IMG/VR virus record: IMGVR_UViG_3300009128_000166
Location: 1-20,352 of that record
DNA length: 20,352 bases
Origin: a virus
Direction: 5' to 3' (one strand)
Shown: in pieces, positions 1 to 7,700 of the stretch
Layout of the letters: each line of letters opens with the position of its first letter
Numbering within the stretch: position 1 is the first letter of the stretch
The notes under the pieces: model-generated
The model's database searches: none
What the model saw: only the letters and a program-made list of their open reading frames with translations
Told to the model about the DNA's origin: nothing
Position numbers and translations under genes: made by a program

Positions 1-624
1 ATCGAAGTCACCACCTGGGTTTGTCCAGGCGACACCCGTGGTATAGTTGTTCCATGTTGCATCATCCACTTCATCATGAATATCGAACACATCACCATTC
101 GTGAAGTCATCATTAACACCACCACTCAAACCACCAGTCATATTCGCTTGATCTGTTCCTGTGAATGATGTGATAACTCCAGCACAACCATCGTTTCTAT
201 TGAAGACCGAATCACCGATTGCGGCACCATCACCTGGAAAATCCTCACCAGTATCCTTTGCGAATGCTGCACCATTCCCCCCATCGTGTGAGTAGGTTGC
301 TATTTCATTCTCCCCACCAGAACCCTCAGTCCAATCACCATGGTTCAACTTATACACCTCTAACAGACCTGGACCTGGTGACCACCCAACAGGAATATTT
401 AACCTGAGAAGAACCTGTTTTATTGCGAGGTCTGCATGCGGATATGGGTTGCTTGGCATTGTGCATCCAAGAAGGATTCTCGTACCATGGGCGACAGGCC
501 AACCACCAGCAACCGTTCTCCAATATGCACTTAATTCCTGGTTGCTCCCATTATTCACATACTGTAATGATTCATCAATTGAGGTGTCCTTAGTGATGCT
601 TTCTGTCACGGATGCTTCGACCAT
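1..624 (-). CDS. Fibre- or receptor-binding-type virion protein, partial (runs off the left edge)
   Basis: Reading the minus strand from the ATG at 624, all 208 codons to the window edge are open, so this is the N-terminal part of a longer gene. The product begins MVEASVTESI and is rich in Gly, Asp, Asn and Thr. A segment near residues 70-110 (LRLNIPVGWSPGPGLLEVYK followed by HGDWTEGSGG) resembles DNRLRE-type beta-sandwich domains, which occur in surface and carbohydrate-binding proteins; this is a resemblance by eye only. There is no signal peptide. A TATA box lies 22 nt before the ATG and no Shine-Dalgarno site is obvious, which fits a leaderless mRNA; an in-frame GTG at 630 is an alternative start. 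It follows the terminase genes, where a distal tail or fibre gene is plausible. The coding call is firm, the role inferred. Confidence 0.8.
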   Translation of the reverse strand, partial: MVEASVTESITKDTSIDESLQYVNNGSNQELSAYWRTVAGGWPVAHGTRILLGCTMPSNPYPHADLAIKQVLLRLNIPVGWSPGPGLLEVYKLNHGDWTEGSGGENEIATYSHDGGNGAAFAKDTGEDFPGDGAAIGDSVFNRNDGCAGVITSFTGTDQANMTGGLSGGVNDDFTNGDVFDIHDEVDDATWNNYTTGVAWTNPGGDFD

Positions 625-795
625 AATCACAAAAAGGAAATTATAATATATATAATTATTGTGTCATGGGGGGTGGAGTGGGAAGAAGGATGTGCCCTCC
701 CTCCATCACTCCTGATCTGGAGAAAAAAGATTCAATCCCAAAGATAAGCGCGGCATAATCGCCTATTGGTTCAAATGCATTCGAGATATATAAAA
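625..795. other. Intergenic region between TerL and the fibre-type gene
   Basis: This is the longest gene-free stretch between well-supported genes. In the direction of transcription it holds an AT-rich TTTTATATAT just after the terL stop, a T-run (CTTTTTTC, about 726-733) that could act as an archaeal oligo-T terminator, a C-rich stretch (G-rich on the plus strand, about 667-682), and the TATA box of the fibre gene. Two frames of 16 codons start at 756 and near 716 but nothing supports them as genes. A packaging site could lie here, but no recognisable one is seen. Confidence 0.5.
647..654 (-). promoter_or_regulatory. TATA box of the fibre-type gene
   Basis: The minus strand reads TATATATA here, in an AT-only stretch (about 641-658). 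Its last base is 22 nt before the ATG at 624, the same spacing as three other TATA boxes in this window. Because the surroundings are an AT alternation, the exact register is less certain than at the other sites. Confidence 0.5.
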
Positions 796-2229
796 CTATT
801 GGAGACGCATGGTGCGTCCTTGTGAAACCTTCGATAACTGGTGCGCTCCCTCTAACGCATCGAGCATATCATCGTGCTGAGAGGTTGGAAACTCAGAATA
901 CTCAGTGAAGAAGTCCCTGTCGTTTATATCGATCCATATAGAACCGTTCTGGAAGAAGGGTGCAAGAGCATCGATCTTCATCTCTTTGTTTTTGGTCTGC
1001 ACGACCTCAATCACAGGGATCGCGTGTGATCGTTGTCTGACAACCTGTGCGTAACCCTGCTGGAACTGGTTCGCCTCGATTCCGACCACCATGGGTTTCT
1101 CCCGATGGTACTGTGCCTCGATCTGGGTGATCGCAGTGGGAAAATCAATTCTATCACGGTAGAACTTCGCAAAGCATCTCCCCTGCTTATCAACCATCAA
1201 CGTGCAGCAAACTGTGTAATCGTTCGTGGTCTTCAATCCGATGGCAAGATCCCAGAACTGCACCTTCCGAGCGAAGAACTTTGGAAGCATCATCACGTCT
1301 TCCCTCACCTGTGCGGGGTTCGTAGTGTAGTAGTGCAACCATTCTGTTTTTAATCTCTGCCCTTCCATAACTTTTGCATTATTCTGGAACTCTCTCTCGA
1401 AATAAATGATCATCTCTTCCTTCTTTAATAACAGTTTCTTGATGGGCCATGAATACTGCTCAAGGGGATCATCCCACAGAACTTTCGAGGGTCCGTGTAT
1501 CTCGACATCCGTTACCACATCGAACCCGTCTATCTCTTCAACAATGTAATCATGCTCTGGCTCTTGTATGATCGCTTTATCTATCGTCACATGGAACATC
1601 TGGGAATCTATCAAACGTTGGTAAATGTCATCAGGATGCTTCCTGGTGCCGACAACATGCTCCTTTGCCCCCGGTGCCAGAAGACCACCGACTGTCCCAG
1701 CATGCCACTGGAAAACGAAGTCTCGCATGCTTGGGGTCCTGGTGTTCTCATCGTCAACAATATCGTCCATAATAATAAGATCAAAGTGACCTCCAGTAAT
1801 AGCAGACTCAAGACCCACTGCTTCAATGGTTGCCTCAGTTCTGAACTCAGGACGATTCACCCAGAGCATGTTCCCAACCTTCTTGAACGTTCCGAGTTCT
1901 TCCTTGAAGTCTTCCTGTATCTTTTCTTTCCTCAATGCTGCTTCTATCGCTTCAAGGAACTTGTTCGCCATTTTAAAGGTCTTTGAAATGATAAGTATCC
2001 TGTAGTTTGGTCGATACAACGCATGCCAGAGTGGAGAAACTAAGGTGAAAATAACAGACTTCCCATGCTCCCTTGGAGATAATTGAAGGTGCCTGTCATA
2101 GTCCAGAGTTGCATACCATGCTTTTTGGTGGGGGGGAACTGACAGGTTCAGATAGTGGTTTGCGAAGAACGCTGGGTTTGACTCTCCCAGGGATTTATCC
2201 GTGTAGGCTTCCTCTTCTGCTGCTTCCAT
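796..2229 (-). CDS. terL: Terminase large subunit (TerL): packaging ATPase and nuclease
   Basis: This 477-aa protein drives genome packaging into the prohead and cuts the concatemer. The ATPase half has a Walker A-like loop SPREHGKS (residues 51-58), in which His replaces the more usual residue before GKS, and a Walker B strand LIIMDD (151-156). The C-terminal RNase H-like nuclease half has FWDLAIG (Asp327), GIEA (Glu385) and HDDMLDA (Asp453/454), giving the expected acidic triad. The length is normal for the family. The ATG at 2229 follows a good AGGAG site, 28 nt after terS ends. It is transcribed with terS and is the last gene before the fibre-type gene, whereas terminases usually stand at the head of the structural cluster. 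Confidence 0.95.
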   Translation of the reverse strand: MEAAEEEAYTDKSLGESNPAFFANHYLNLSVPPHQKAWYATLDYDRHLQLSPREHGKSVIFTLVSPLWHALYRPNYRILIISKTFKMANKFLEAIEAALRKEKIQEDFKEELGTFKKVGNMLWVNRPEFRTEATIEAVGLESAITGGHFDLIIMDDIVDDENTRTPSMRDFVFQWHAGTVGGLLAPGAKEHVVGTRKHPDDIYQRLIDSQMFHVTIDKAIIQEPEHDYIVEEIDGFDVVTDVEIHGPSKVLWDDPLEQYSWPIKKLLLKKEEMIIYFEREFQNNAKVMEGQRLKTEWLHYYTTNPAQVREDVMMLPKFFARKVQFWDLAIGLKTTNDYTVCCTLMVDKQGRCFAKFYRDRIDFPTAITQIEAQYHREKPMVVGIEANQFQQGYAQVVRQRSHAIPVIEVVQTKNKEMKIDALAPFFQNGSIWIDINDRDFFTEYSEFPTSQHDDMLDALEGAHQLSKVSQGRTMRLQ

Positions 2230-2257
2230 TTATTTCGTCTCCTGTTCCTATTTGTTA

Positions 2258-2881
2258 TCATGCATCGATCACCTTCGCTTTTTTTGCCCTGCTCTCCATG
2301 CGCTCATCAACGATAAGGTCAGCGATCTTCTTCCTGGTCTCTATCGATAGTTCTTTAATGTTCACAATTTGTTGACTTTGCTTGCTCACTATGTTCATTT
2401 GATTCTTAATGATGGTCTTTGCCTGGAATTCTAACACACCAAGACTCTGCAGATCTTCACGATAGTCAGAGGTGAGTTTGTTCAAGAATGATAGTTCCCT
2501 GACAACCTCCGTGCTATGACTCCACGCTCTTCTTTTTTTATTGTTCTCATCTTCCTCTGCAAGTATCGCTTCAATTCTTTTCTTCTGCACATTGATCATC
2601 TGCTCTCTTTCTTCAAGAATATTCAAGACCTTCATGCCCTTCATGATCTTTTTCCGCATGAGTCCTTTGAACTCATCTGGCGTGTCAATGTGCTTTCTCT
2701 TATACTCGTAAAGTTGTCGTGTGGTGTATCCTTCGCGCCACCTACTTTTACAAATTTGAACTATCTCTTTATATGTTCTCTTCGGTTCAACATCATCCTT
2801 CGTTTTAATAAGGTGTGCTATCTCTTTGATATGTTTCGATCTTGGAAGAATGCCGTGAGTGATTTTCTGATTCCCGTTCAT
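2258..2881 (-). CDS. terS: Probable terminase small subunit (TerS)
   Basis: The 207-aa, highly charged and largely helical product lies directly before TerL, where the small subunit that recognises the packaging site is normally found. Residues about 15-60 (HIKEIAHLIKTKDDVEPKRT, then a segment around YTTRQLYEYKRKH) could form an HTH-type DNA-binding region. The rest is predicted coiled coil, suiting the ring oligomer of TerS proteins. The frame is open back to a TTG at 2899, but I prefer the ATG at 2881 (MNGNQKITHG) because the octamer TATAAATA lies 22 nt before it, as at the portal gene and at 19083. The identity rests on position and composition, not on a conserved motif. Confidence 0.75.
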   Translation of the reverse strand: MNGNQKITHGILPRSKHIKEIAHLIKTKDDVEPKRTYKEIVQICKSRWREGYTTRQLYEYKRKHIDTPDEFKGLMRKKIMKGMKVLNILEEREQMINVQKKRIEAILAEEDENNKKRRAWSHSTEVVRELSFLNKLTSDYREDLQSLGVLEFQAKTIIKNQMNIVSKQSQQIVNIKELSIETRKKIADLIVDERMESRAKKAKVIDA

Positions 2882-2903
2882 TGTAAAAACATCCCTCAAC
2901 CCA

Positions 2904-2911
2904 TATTTATA
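2904..2911 (-). promoter_or_regulatory. TATA box of the terS-terL unit
   Basis: The minus strand reads TATAAATA, with 22 nt between its last base and the ATG at 2881. The box overlaps the flank of the preceding tail-terminator-type gene, which stops at 2914. A GAGGGATG about 10 nt before the ATG could be a weak ribosome-binding site. Confidence 0.65.
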
Positions 2912-2913
2912 AT

Positions 2914-3609
2914 TTATGTTGCATAGGTGATTCTCGAAACAGGGATCATGAACATGACAAATACAAGTGATGATTTATCGTGGTTGAAGTCATAATCAAA
3001 GTCGAAATCAATATCACCACGAATGACGCCCATGTATGCAGAGGTTGAACGATAGTTTCCCGTAGCATCGTCAGCAACCCAAGTGTCTGTGATCTTGAAG
3101 GTGTCCGTTGTAACGCCTGAGATGGTGAACGTTCCATTGTAGCTGGTCGTGTTCGAGATCACTACAACATCACCGTTCGAGAGGGCATGCCCTGCAGAGG
3201 TGACCGTGACCGTTCCTCCGCCTCCATCAGCGAACGCGGTGATTGCTCCAGCGTTCGGAATATCCCTGTTTTGAAGCAACCATTGTTCAAGGTCCTCAGC
3301 GATATTAATTGCCCGTGTGAAGTCAACTACCCCTCGCCTTCCCTTCACCACTACAATACAGGTAATCTGGAAGTCATGGTCTTCTCTTGCTACCGTAGCA
3401 GCGGACACAGGATCAATGAACGGACCCAACCAGACCTCTTCCTCGTACTCGATGACTTTAAGATTTCGAGGGTCCTTATTGCAATACAGGACAGCATTGG
3501 CATTCATTGCTTCAAGGTAGGTCCACGTTCCACCGGCTGCCGTTATTAGTCCTTTCCAATAATCTCTGAGTGATGTGATGATCTTGTTTCTGTTCATTCT
3601 GACTGCCAT
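2914..3609 (-). CDS. Tail terminator/completion-type protein with an inserted FCCH-like domain
   Basis: The 231-aa product follows the HK97-gp10-like gene, the usual place of the tail terminator that caps the tube and joins it to the head. The outer parts (residues 1-120 and 189-231) read as one alpha/beta domain interrupted by an insert. The insert, about 122-188, contains SAGHALSNGDVVVISNTTSY, then NGTFTISGVTTDTFKI, a pattern like the E1_FCCH beta-barrel repeat (GH-LS-GD-V-I ... NGT-T-V--TTFT) common in phage virion proteins. The insert may be a surface decoration around the neck. The start ATG at 3609 has GGTGA 4 nt before it, overlapping the stop of the upstream gene. Terminator role inferred; the FCCH-like resemblance is seen by eye. 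Confidence 0.65.
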   Translation of the reverse strand: MAVRMNRNKIITSLRDYWKGLITAAGGTWTYLEAMNANAVLYCNKDPRNLKVIEYEEEVWLGPFIDPVSAATVAREDHDFQITCIVVVKGRRGVVDFTRAINIAEDLEQWLLQNRDIPNAGAITAFADGGGGTVTVTSAGHALSNGDVVVISNTTSYNGTFTISGVTTDTFKITDTWVADDATGNYRSTSAYMGVIRGDIDFDFDYDFNHDKSSLVFVMFMIPVSRITYAT

Positions 3610-3613
3610 GCGT

Positions 3614-4006
3614 TCACCGTCCGAGTAAGTTTGCCATAATGTTCGATGTGATACCTTTTGCTCTGAGGTTTGTCTTCTTCACTGCCTTCTCCATGTATTT
3701 GTAGCCCTTGAAGGAAGTGGAGGTGCCCCAGCGTGGATGCCTGCCCCCGATCTCGATCCATACTGAATAGATTCGGTGCGGTCCAACGATACGAGTTAAA
3801 CCACCACCAAGGATCCTGTCTGTTCTGATGGATCTTGAGAGTTGCCCGGTCCACTTCTTCACGTTCCGAACAAGGACGATCTTCGCTTCCTTCTCCAAGA
3901 ATAAGGCGAGTGCTGCAACCGCTTTGACCCTTCCTTTTTTCACCAGGGTCTTATTCTGGTTCATTGCCTGGTTGAACTGGCTGAGATCAACATCCATCTC
4001 GATCAT
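3614..4006 (-). CDS. HK97-gp10-like head-tail joining or tail completion protein
   Basis: The 130-aa product has the family pattern: an N-terminal helix, then W-T-G-Q-L-S-R-S-I (near residues 57-65), a strand around IYSVWIEIGGRHPRWG, and a C-terminal helix beginning YKYMEKAVKKT. HK97 gp10-like proteins sit at the head-tail interface. The ATG at 4006 overlaps the stop of the upstream gene in an ATGA arrangement, so translational coupling is likely. An in-frame ATG four codons on is an alternative start. The length is normal and nothing appears broken. Confidence 0.8.
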   Translation of the reverse strand: MIEMDVDLSQFNQAMNQNKTLVKKGRVKAVAALALFLEKEAKIVLVRNVKKWTGQLSRSIRTDRILGGGLTRIVGPHRIYSVWIEIGGRHPRWGTSTSFKGYKYMEKAVKKTNLRAKGITSNIMANLLGR

Positions 4007-4410
4007 GCATCATCATCTTCGTTCACTTCATAGAATTGCTGGCTGTAGTTCTTTCTTATTGGCCCTGGTGATCCTGTTCGTTTCCTGCTGTCGTCAACAT
4101 AGGTGTTCTGGATGTGTTTCTCAAGTCTGATCATACCTCTTTCCTGAAGCCATGATGCTTTCTCACGCAATTCATCAGTACGTTCAAACTTGTTCTCGAT
4201 CACAAGACCTGCCGCAATATCCGCTTCTATTTCTTTTATCAGCTGGGTGGGGGAGGAAAGGGGAAGGGACGATTCGAAGTTCTGCAGTTCATCATCAATG
4301 ATACTTTGAGCATAGACGCGCATTGCATCAATGATCGTGTCGAAGTCAGTGTGCTGTGCATCGTCTATCCTGAAATACACCATGGCGTCTGTAGAATAGG
4401 TCGTGGTCAT
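4003..4410 (-). CDS. Probable head-tail connector protein
   Basis: This 135-aa acidic and mainly helical protein (FDTIIDAMRVYAQSIIDDEL, later ELREKASWLQERGMIRLEKH) stands between the 109-aa gene and the gp10-like gene, a position usually held by head completion or adaptor proteins. I do not recognise a family motif. The ATG at 4410 directly follows the TAA of the gene before it, with a strong GGAGGT site inside that gene's last codons. The segment around ESSLPLSSPTQL is encoded by a C-rich tract that makes a G4-type motif on the opposite strand. The connector role is inferred from position and size. Confidence 0.55.
   Translation of the reverse strand: MTTTYSTDAMVYFRIDDAQHTDFDTIIDAMRVYAQSIIDDELQNFESSLPLSSPTQLIKEIEADIAAGLVIENKFERTDELREKASWLQERGMIRLEKHIQNTYVDDSRKRTGSPGPIRKNYSQQFYEVNEDDDA
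4245..4268 (+). other. G-quadruplex-type motif on the plus strand
   Basis: The plus strand carries four G-runs: GGG (4245-4247), GGGGG (4249-4253), GGGG (4260-4263) and GGG (4266-4268), with loops of 1, 6 and 2 nt. This fits the classical G3+N1-7 rule. It lies inside the 135-aa gene on the strand that serves as transcription template. Formation in the cell is not shown. Confidence 0.5.
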
Positions 4411-4740
4411 TTAGGGACCTCCGTTCGGAACACCGATCTTCGGCAGTCGTCCTTCACTCTTCGCGGTAGCCTGTTCGATGATTGAAACGTTGCCTGTGTA
4501 TTTATCCACGGTTTTGCTTTGTTTCCGCACAAGCGTCAACAGGTTTCTCATGTGACTTCGTGACATAAAGTGGACTTTGATCATCGCCCTGAATTGTGCC
4601 TCTGTGAACAGTGTCTGCCATCCGTCCTTGAACCTGCTTGGATACAGGTTGATCAGTTGCTTTGCAACCAGCATGCCATCCCTGCCCGATACCGCTTCAT
4701 TGATCCAGTAGTTGAATGTCTTCCGTACTTCTGCCGACAT
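4411..4740 (-). CDS. Small structural-cluster protein, function unknown
   Basis: The 109-aa product is basic and largely helical (VRKTFNYWINEAVSGRDGML, then FRAMIKVHFMSRSHMRNLLT). I do not recognise its family. It is the first gene after the giant surface protein and the first of four tightly packed genes leading to the tail terminator, so a head completion or neck role is possible. The ATG at 4740 is preceded by GTGAT, which overlaps the TGA stop of the giant gene. The translation has no frameshift or truncation. Confidence 0.6.
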   Translation of the reverse strand: MSAEVRKTFNYWINEAVSGRDGMLVAKQLINLYPSRFKDGWQTLFTEAQFRAMIKVHFMSRSHMRNLLTLVRKQSKTVDKYTGNVSIIEQATAKSEGRLPKIGVPNGGP

Positions 4741-4744
4741 GGTA

Positions 4745-7700
4745 TCACGTCCACCTGTTTATGCTATCAAGAATCTGATCAAGTTTAATGTCTTTGTCGA
4801 GAATGTGTCCCTGCTCAAAGGGAACCCCCCCGACATGAATGTTCCCCCCATAACCCGCACCCCTGTTCCACGTCCCGTTCAAAGTAAAGGTCGTCACATA
4901 GTAGTCTACAGAATCAGCAACCTGGATGGTGGATCCTGCGTTGATCACAAGATCGTCACAGATGTTGTTGTCTGCGGTAAGTCCAAGGGTCCATGTTCCG
5001 GAGTATAATGTTACATCATCAGTGCTGATCGGGGTCAGGGGAAGGTTGGCAAAGGAGAGTGCAGTGAGTTGCAGGTTGAACACATTTGAGACCGTTGCAT
5101 GATCTTCCGAGACTACATTTCCAGTGGTGTTCAGCGTGACTGATCCTGTGGGGAAGGTGGAAGACTGGAACCCGATATTGCACCCATCCTTCGCTTCCAC
5201 GTTCGACACAATGACGTTCGTTGCAAGTAGGGTCCCTGTAGCATTCCCGATGAATGTTCCTGCACTTCCGGTGTCCTGTATCGTTCCTGCACCGGTGAAT
5301 GTATCCCCGAAGGTTCCAGCATTTGAATTGAAGTCCCAGGTGTCAGCAGCATCAACATCCACCGCATCAAACTCTGTTGCACCATCAAGCGATAGTGTTG
5401 CTGCGTTCGCTCCACCTGTTGCAGTATCAATATCGATCTGGAAGTCTAACCATTTTAAATTCCAGGTTGCGCCAGCGTTCACGCTCCAATCCCAATCCGA
5501 GCCGGTGACAACACACGGGAATCCTGCGTTCGCACCATAGACTGATACGGAGGCAGAGGCACCCGCTGTCTTGATGGTTCCTGAGTTGTTCGTGATGCTC
5601 CCTGCCGCTCCTGCGGTTCCCATAGTCAGGGTGAATGTGTCAGTGATAAGAATGCCATCCCCCCCTGCTGTTATCACAAGTGCGGTTTCAATCGTAACAT
5701 CATTGCCAAGAGTTACAAGGTCCGAAGCTGTCAGGTTATCGAACGCTGGCTCAAGTGTTCCGGTGCCATTAATCGTTCCTGCAGCACCCCAGATGAATGT
5801 GCCTGAACTATGGGTGAGGGTTCCACCAGTTACCAGATCAAAGGCTCCAGACATCGTAGTGTTCCCGTCTGTTGCGGTGTACGTTCCCCCGTTGTTAATG
5901 ATGCATGTGTTGAACGCTATCGCTGAACTATTTCCGGTTATGGTTCCAGTTATACTGGTTGCTCCTGTTACTGAGAGGTCATAACTGGTGCCTGAGACTG
6001 TCTCTGATGTGTCAAACTCTCCAGCGGTAACCGTCAGGTCATTAGTGATGGTCAAATCAAAACCAGAAAGATTCCTGAACCGAAGTTTCCCAGATGCCTT
6101 ATTCACAGTGACATTATAGAAAGTCTGTGGGGCGTTCCCAAACTGGTTCAGATACTGGTCGCCTGCTTTTGTGAATATCATCGTTCCGTTGCCATCGTCG
6201 AAGACCCCACCAGTGACCAGGTTAAAGCAAATGTCGTTATTTTGTTTTGTGTTGTCAATGGTAGAAACGCCAGAGGTTAGTGTCATTGACCCGGTGTTCG
6301 CAATGAGAATGCTTCCAAACGTATGAGCACCGCTTCCGCCCGTGAACGTACCACCGGACTCGATTGATATTCCATATATGGTTGCATGCCCTCCGCTGTT
6401 GAACGAGCAGTTTGAAGCGTTACAGGTTAAAGTATCACTAACCGATGTTATGTTCACTACCGTTAAATCCCTGCTGGTTCCGTCAGTCGTTGTGAGTTCC
6501 CCGGCTGTGATGGTTAGATCGTTTGAGATAATGAGATTGTTCGTCTTCGGATTGAAAACACAAGAGGCGTGATTGACAATAATATTGTAGGGGTGGGTGG
6601 AGGCGTGGGCGTCGGTGATGCTCATGTTTCCGGCATAGGTGAATATCAGAGTTCCAGAGGCATAGTTCGGAGTAGATCCTGCGTCCACGTTCCACGCATC
6701 GAACAATGAAGTATCAACGTAAGATCGAGATACCGTCCAGTTTCCGCTTGTGGTAGTGATCGTTGCTCCGTTTCCTATATTCACCGCTCCGCTTTCAATC
6801 GTTGCAGTCTCACCGTCGAGGGTCCCACCACTCCCGATGCTCAATGCCCACCAATCCGTATTCGTGGCAAGGCTGATGGTGGAAGAACCGAAACTCATGG
6901 TTCCGTTCAGAACAAGCCCGTTATTGTTCCCAGATACGTTGAGCGTGAAGGCAACATCGTTCGTATCCCAAGCATCCGAAGCCGTGATAGTTGTAGTTGC
7001 GTCCACGATGACGGCACCTGTCTGCGTGATGGTAACTCCACCACCTCCAGTAGTCACAGCGATGTCTATCTCACACCGATCCAACTGAACCTTAGATCCT
7101 GATCCACCGAAATCCCAATCGACAAGCAGCGTGGTAGCGGTATCGAACAGAACATTATACGTTCCGTTCCCTTCGATCTCCGTGTAATTCGTGCCGTTCC
7201 CGGTGAACCGTAGGGTCCCTGGTCCTTCAATCTTCGGCTGCGCTCCCGTCTTACTGAAGGTAAGGGTCACAGTATTGCTGGTTCCATCGAGCGTTACGAA
7301 ATCACCGCTCCCGATAGTCAGATCCCCGGATATGGTAGCGTTGTCCACGAAAATAGTATCCCCTGGGCTCGTGCCTGCGTTGACATCGGCCAAGGTAATA
7401 GAAGTCCCTGAGATAGTATGATCCCCTTGAAGCGTGATTGTCCCGGTATGCGTGAACGTACCATCGATGTTGATCTGTCCTGTTTCGACTATGAAGTTAT
7501 TCGCTCCTGCATCAAGTTCCCCTGTGTTTGCAATATCAAACCCATCATGAAATACACATAGAGCATCGTCGATGACTACCTTCTCAGAAGCACCGATGTC
7601 AGTAATATCTGAATGGATGCTTGACCAATGGAATTCAGGACCAGGCGTATACGTTCCCTCAGAATGAAGGTGAGCGAAGGATGCGGCGGTGTCTAATTCT

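Noticed and set aside
219-646. Two short plus-strand frames at the left end
   Set aside because: They oppose an open minus-strand frame that runs through the whole stretch with a promoter, and their products are His/Ser/Pro-rich without any recognisable feature.
700-795. Small 16-codon frames in the terL-fibre gap
   Set aside because: Too short, no recognisable product, and only partial ribosome-binding or TATA-box support.
2882-2899. TTG start for terS at 2899
   Set aside because: The ATG at 2881 fits the TATA-to-ATG spacing seen elsewhere, and the TTG has no upstream site of its own.
3594-3854. An 86-codon minus-strand frame overlapping the gp10-like gene
   Set aside because: It lies wholly across the gp10-like gene in another frame, and the gp10-like frame has family motifs and a coupled start.
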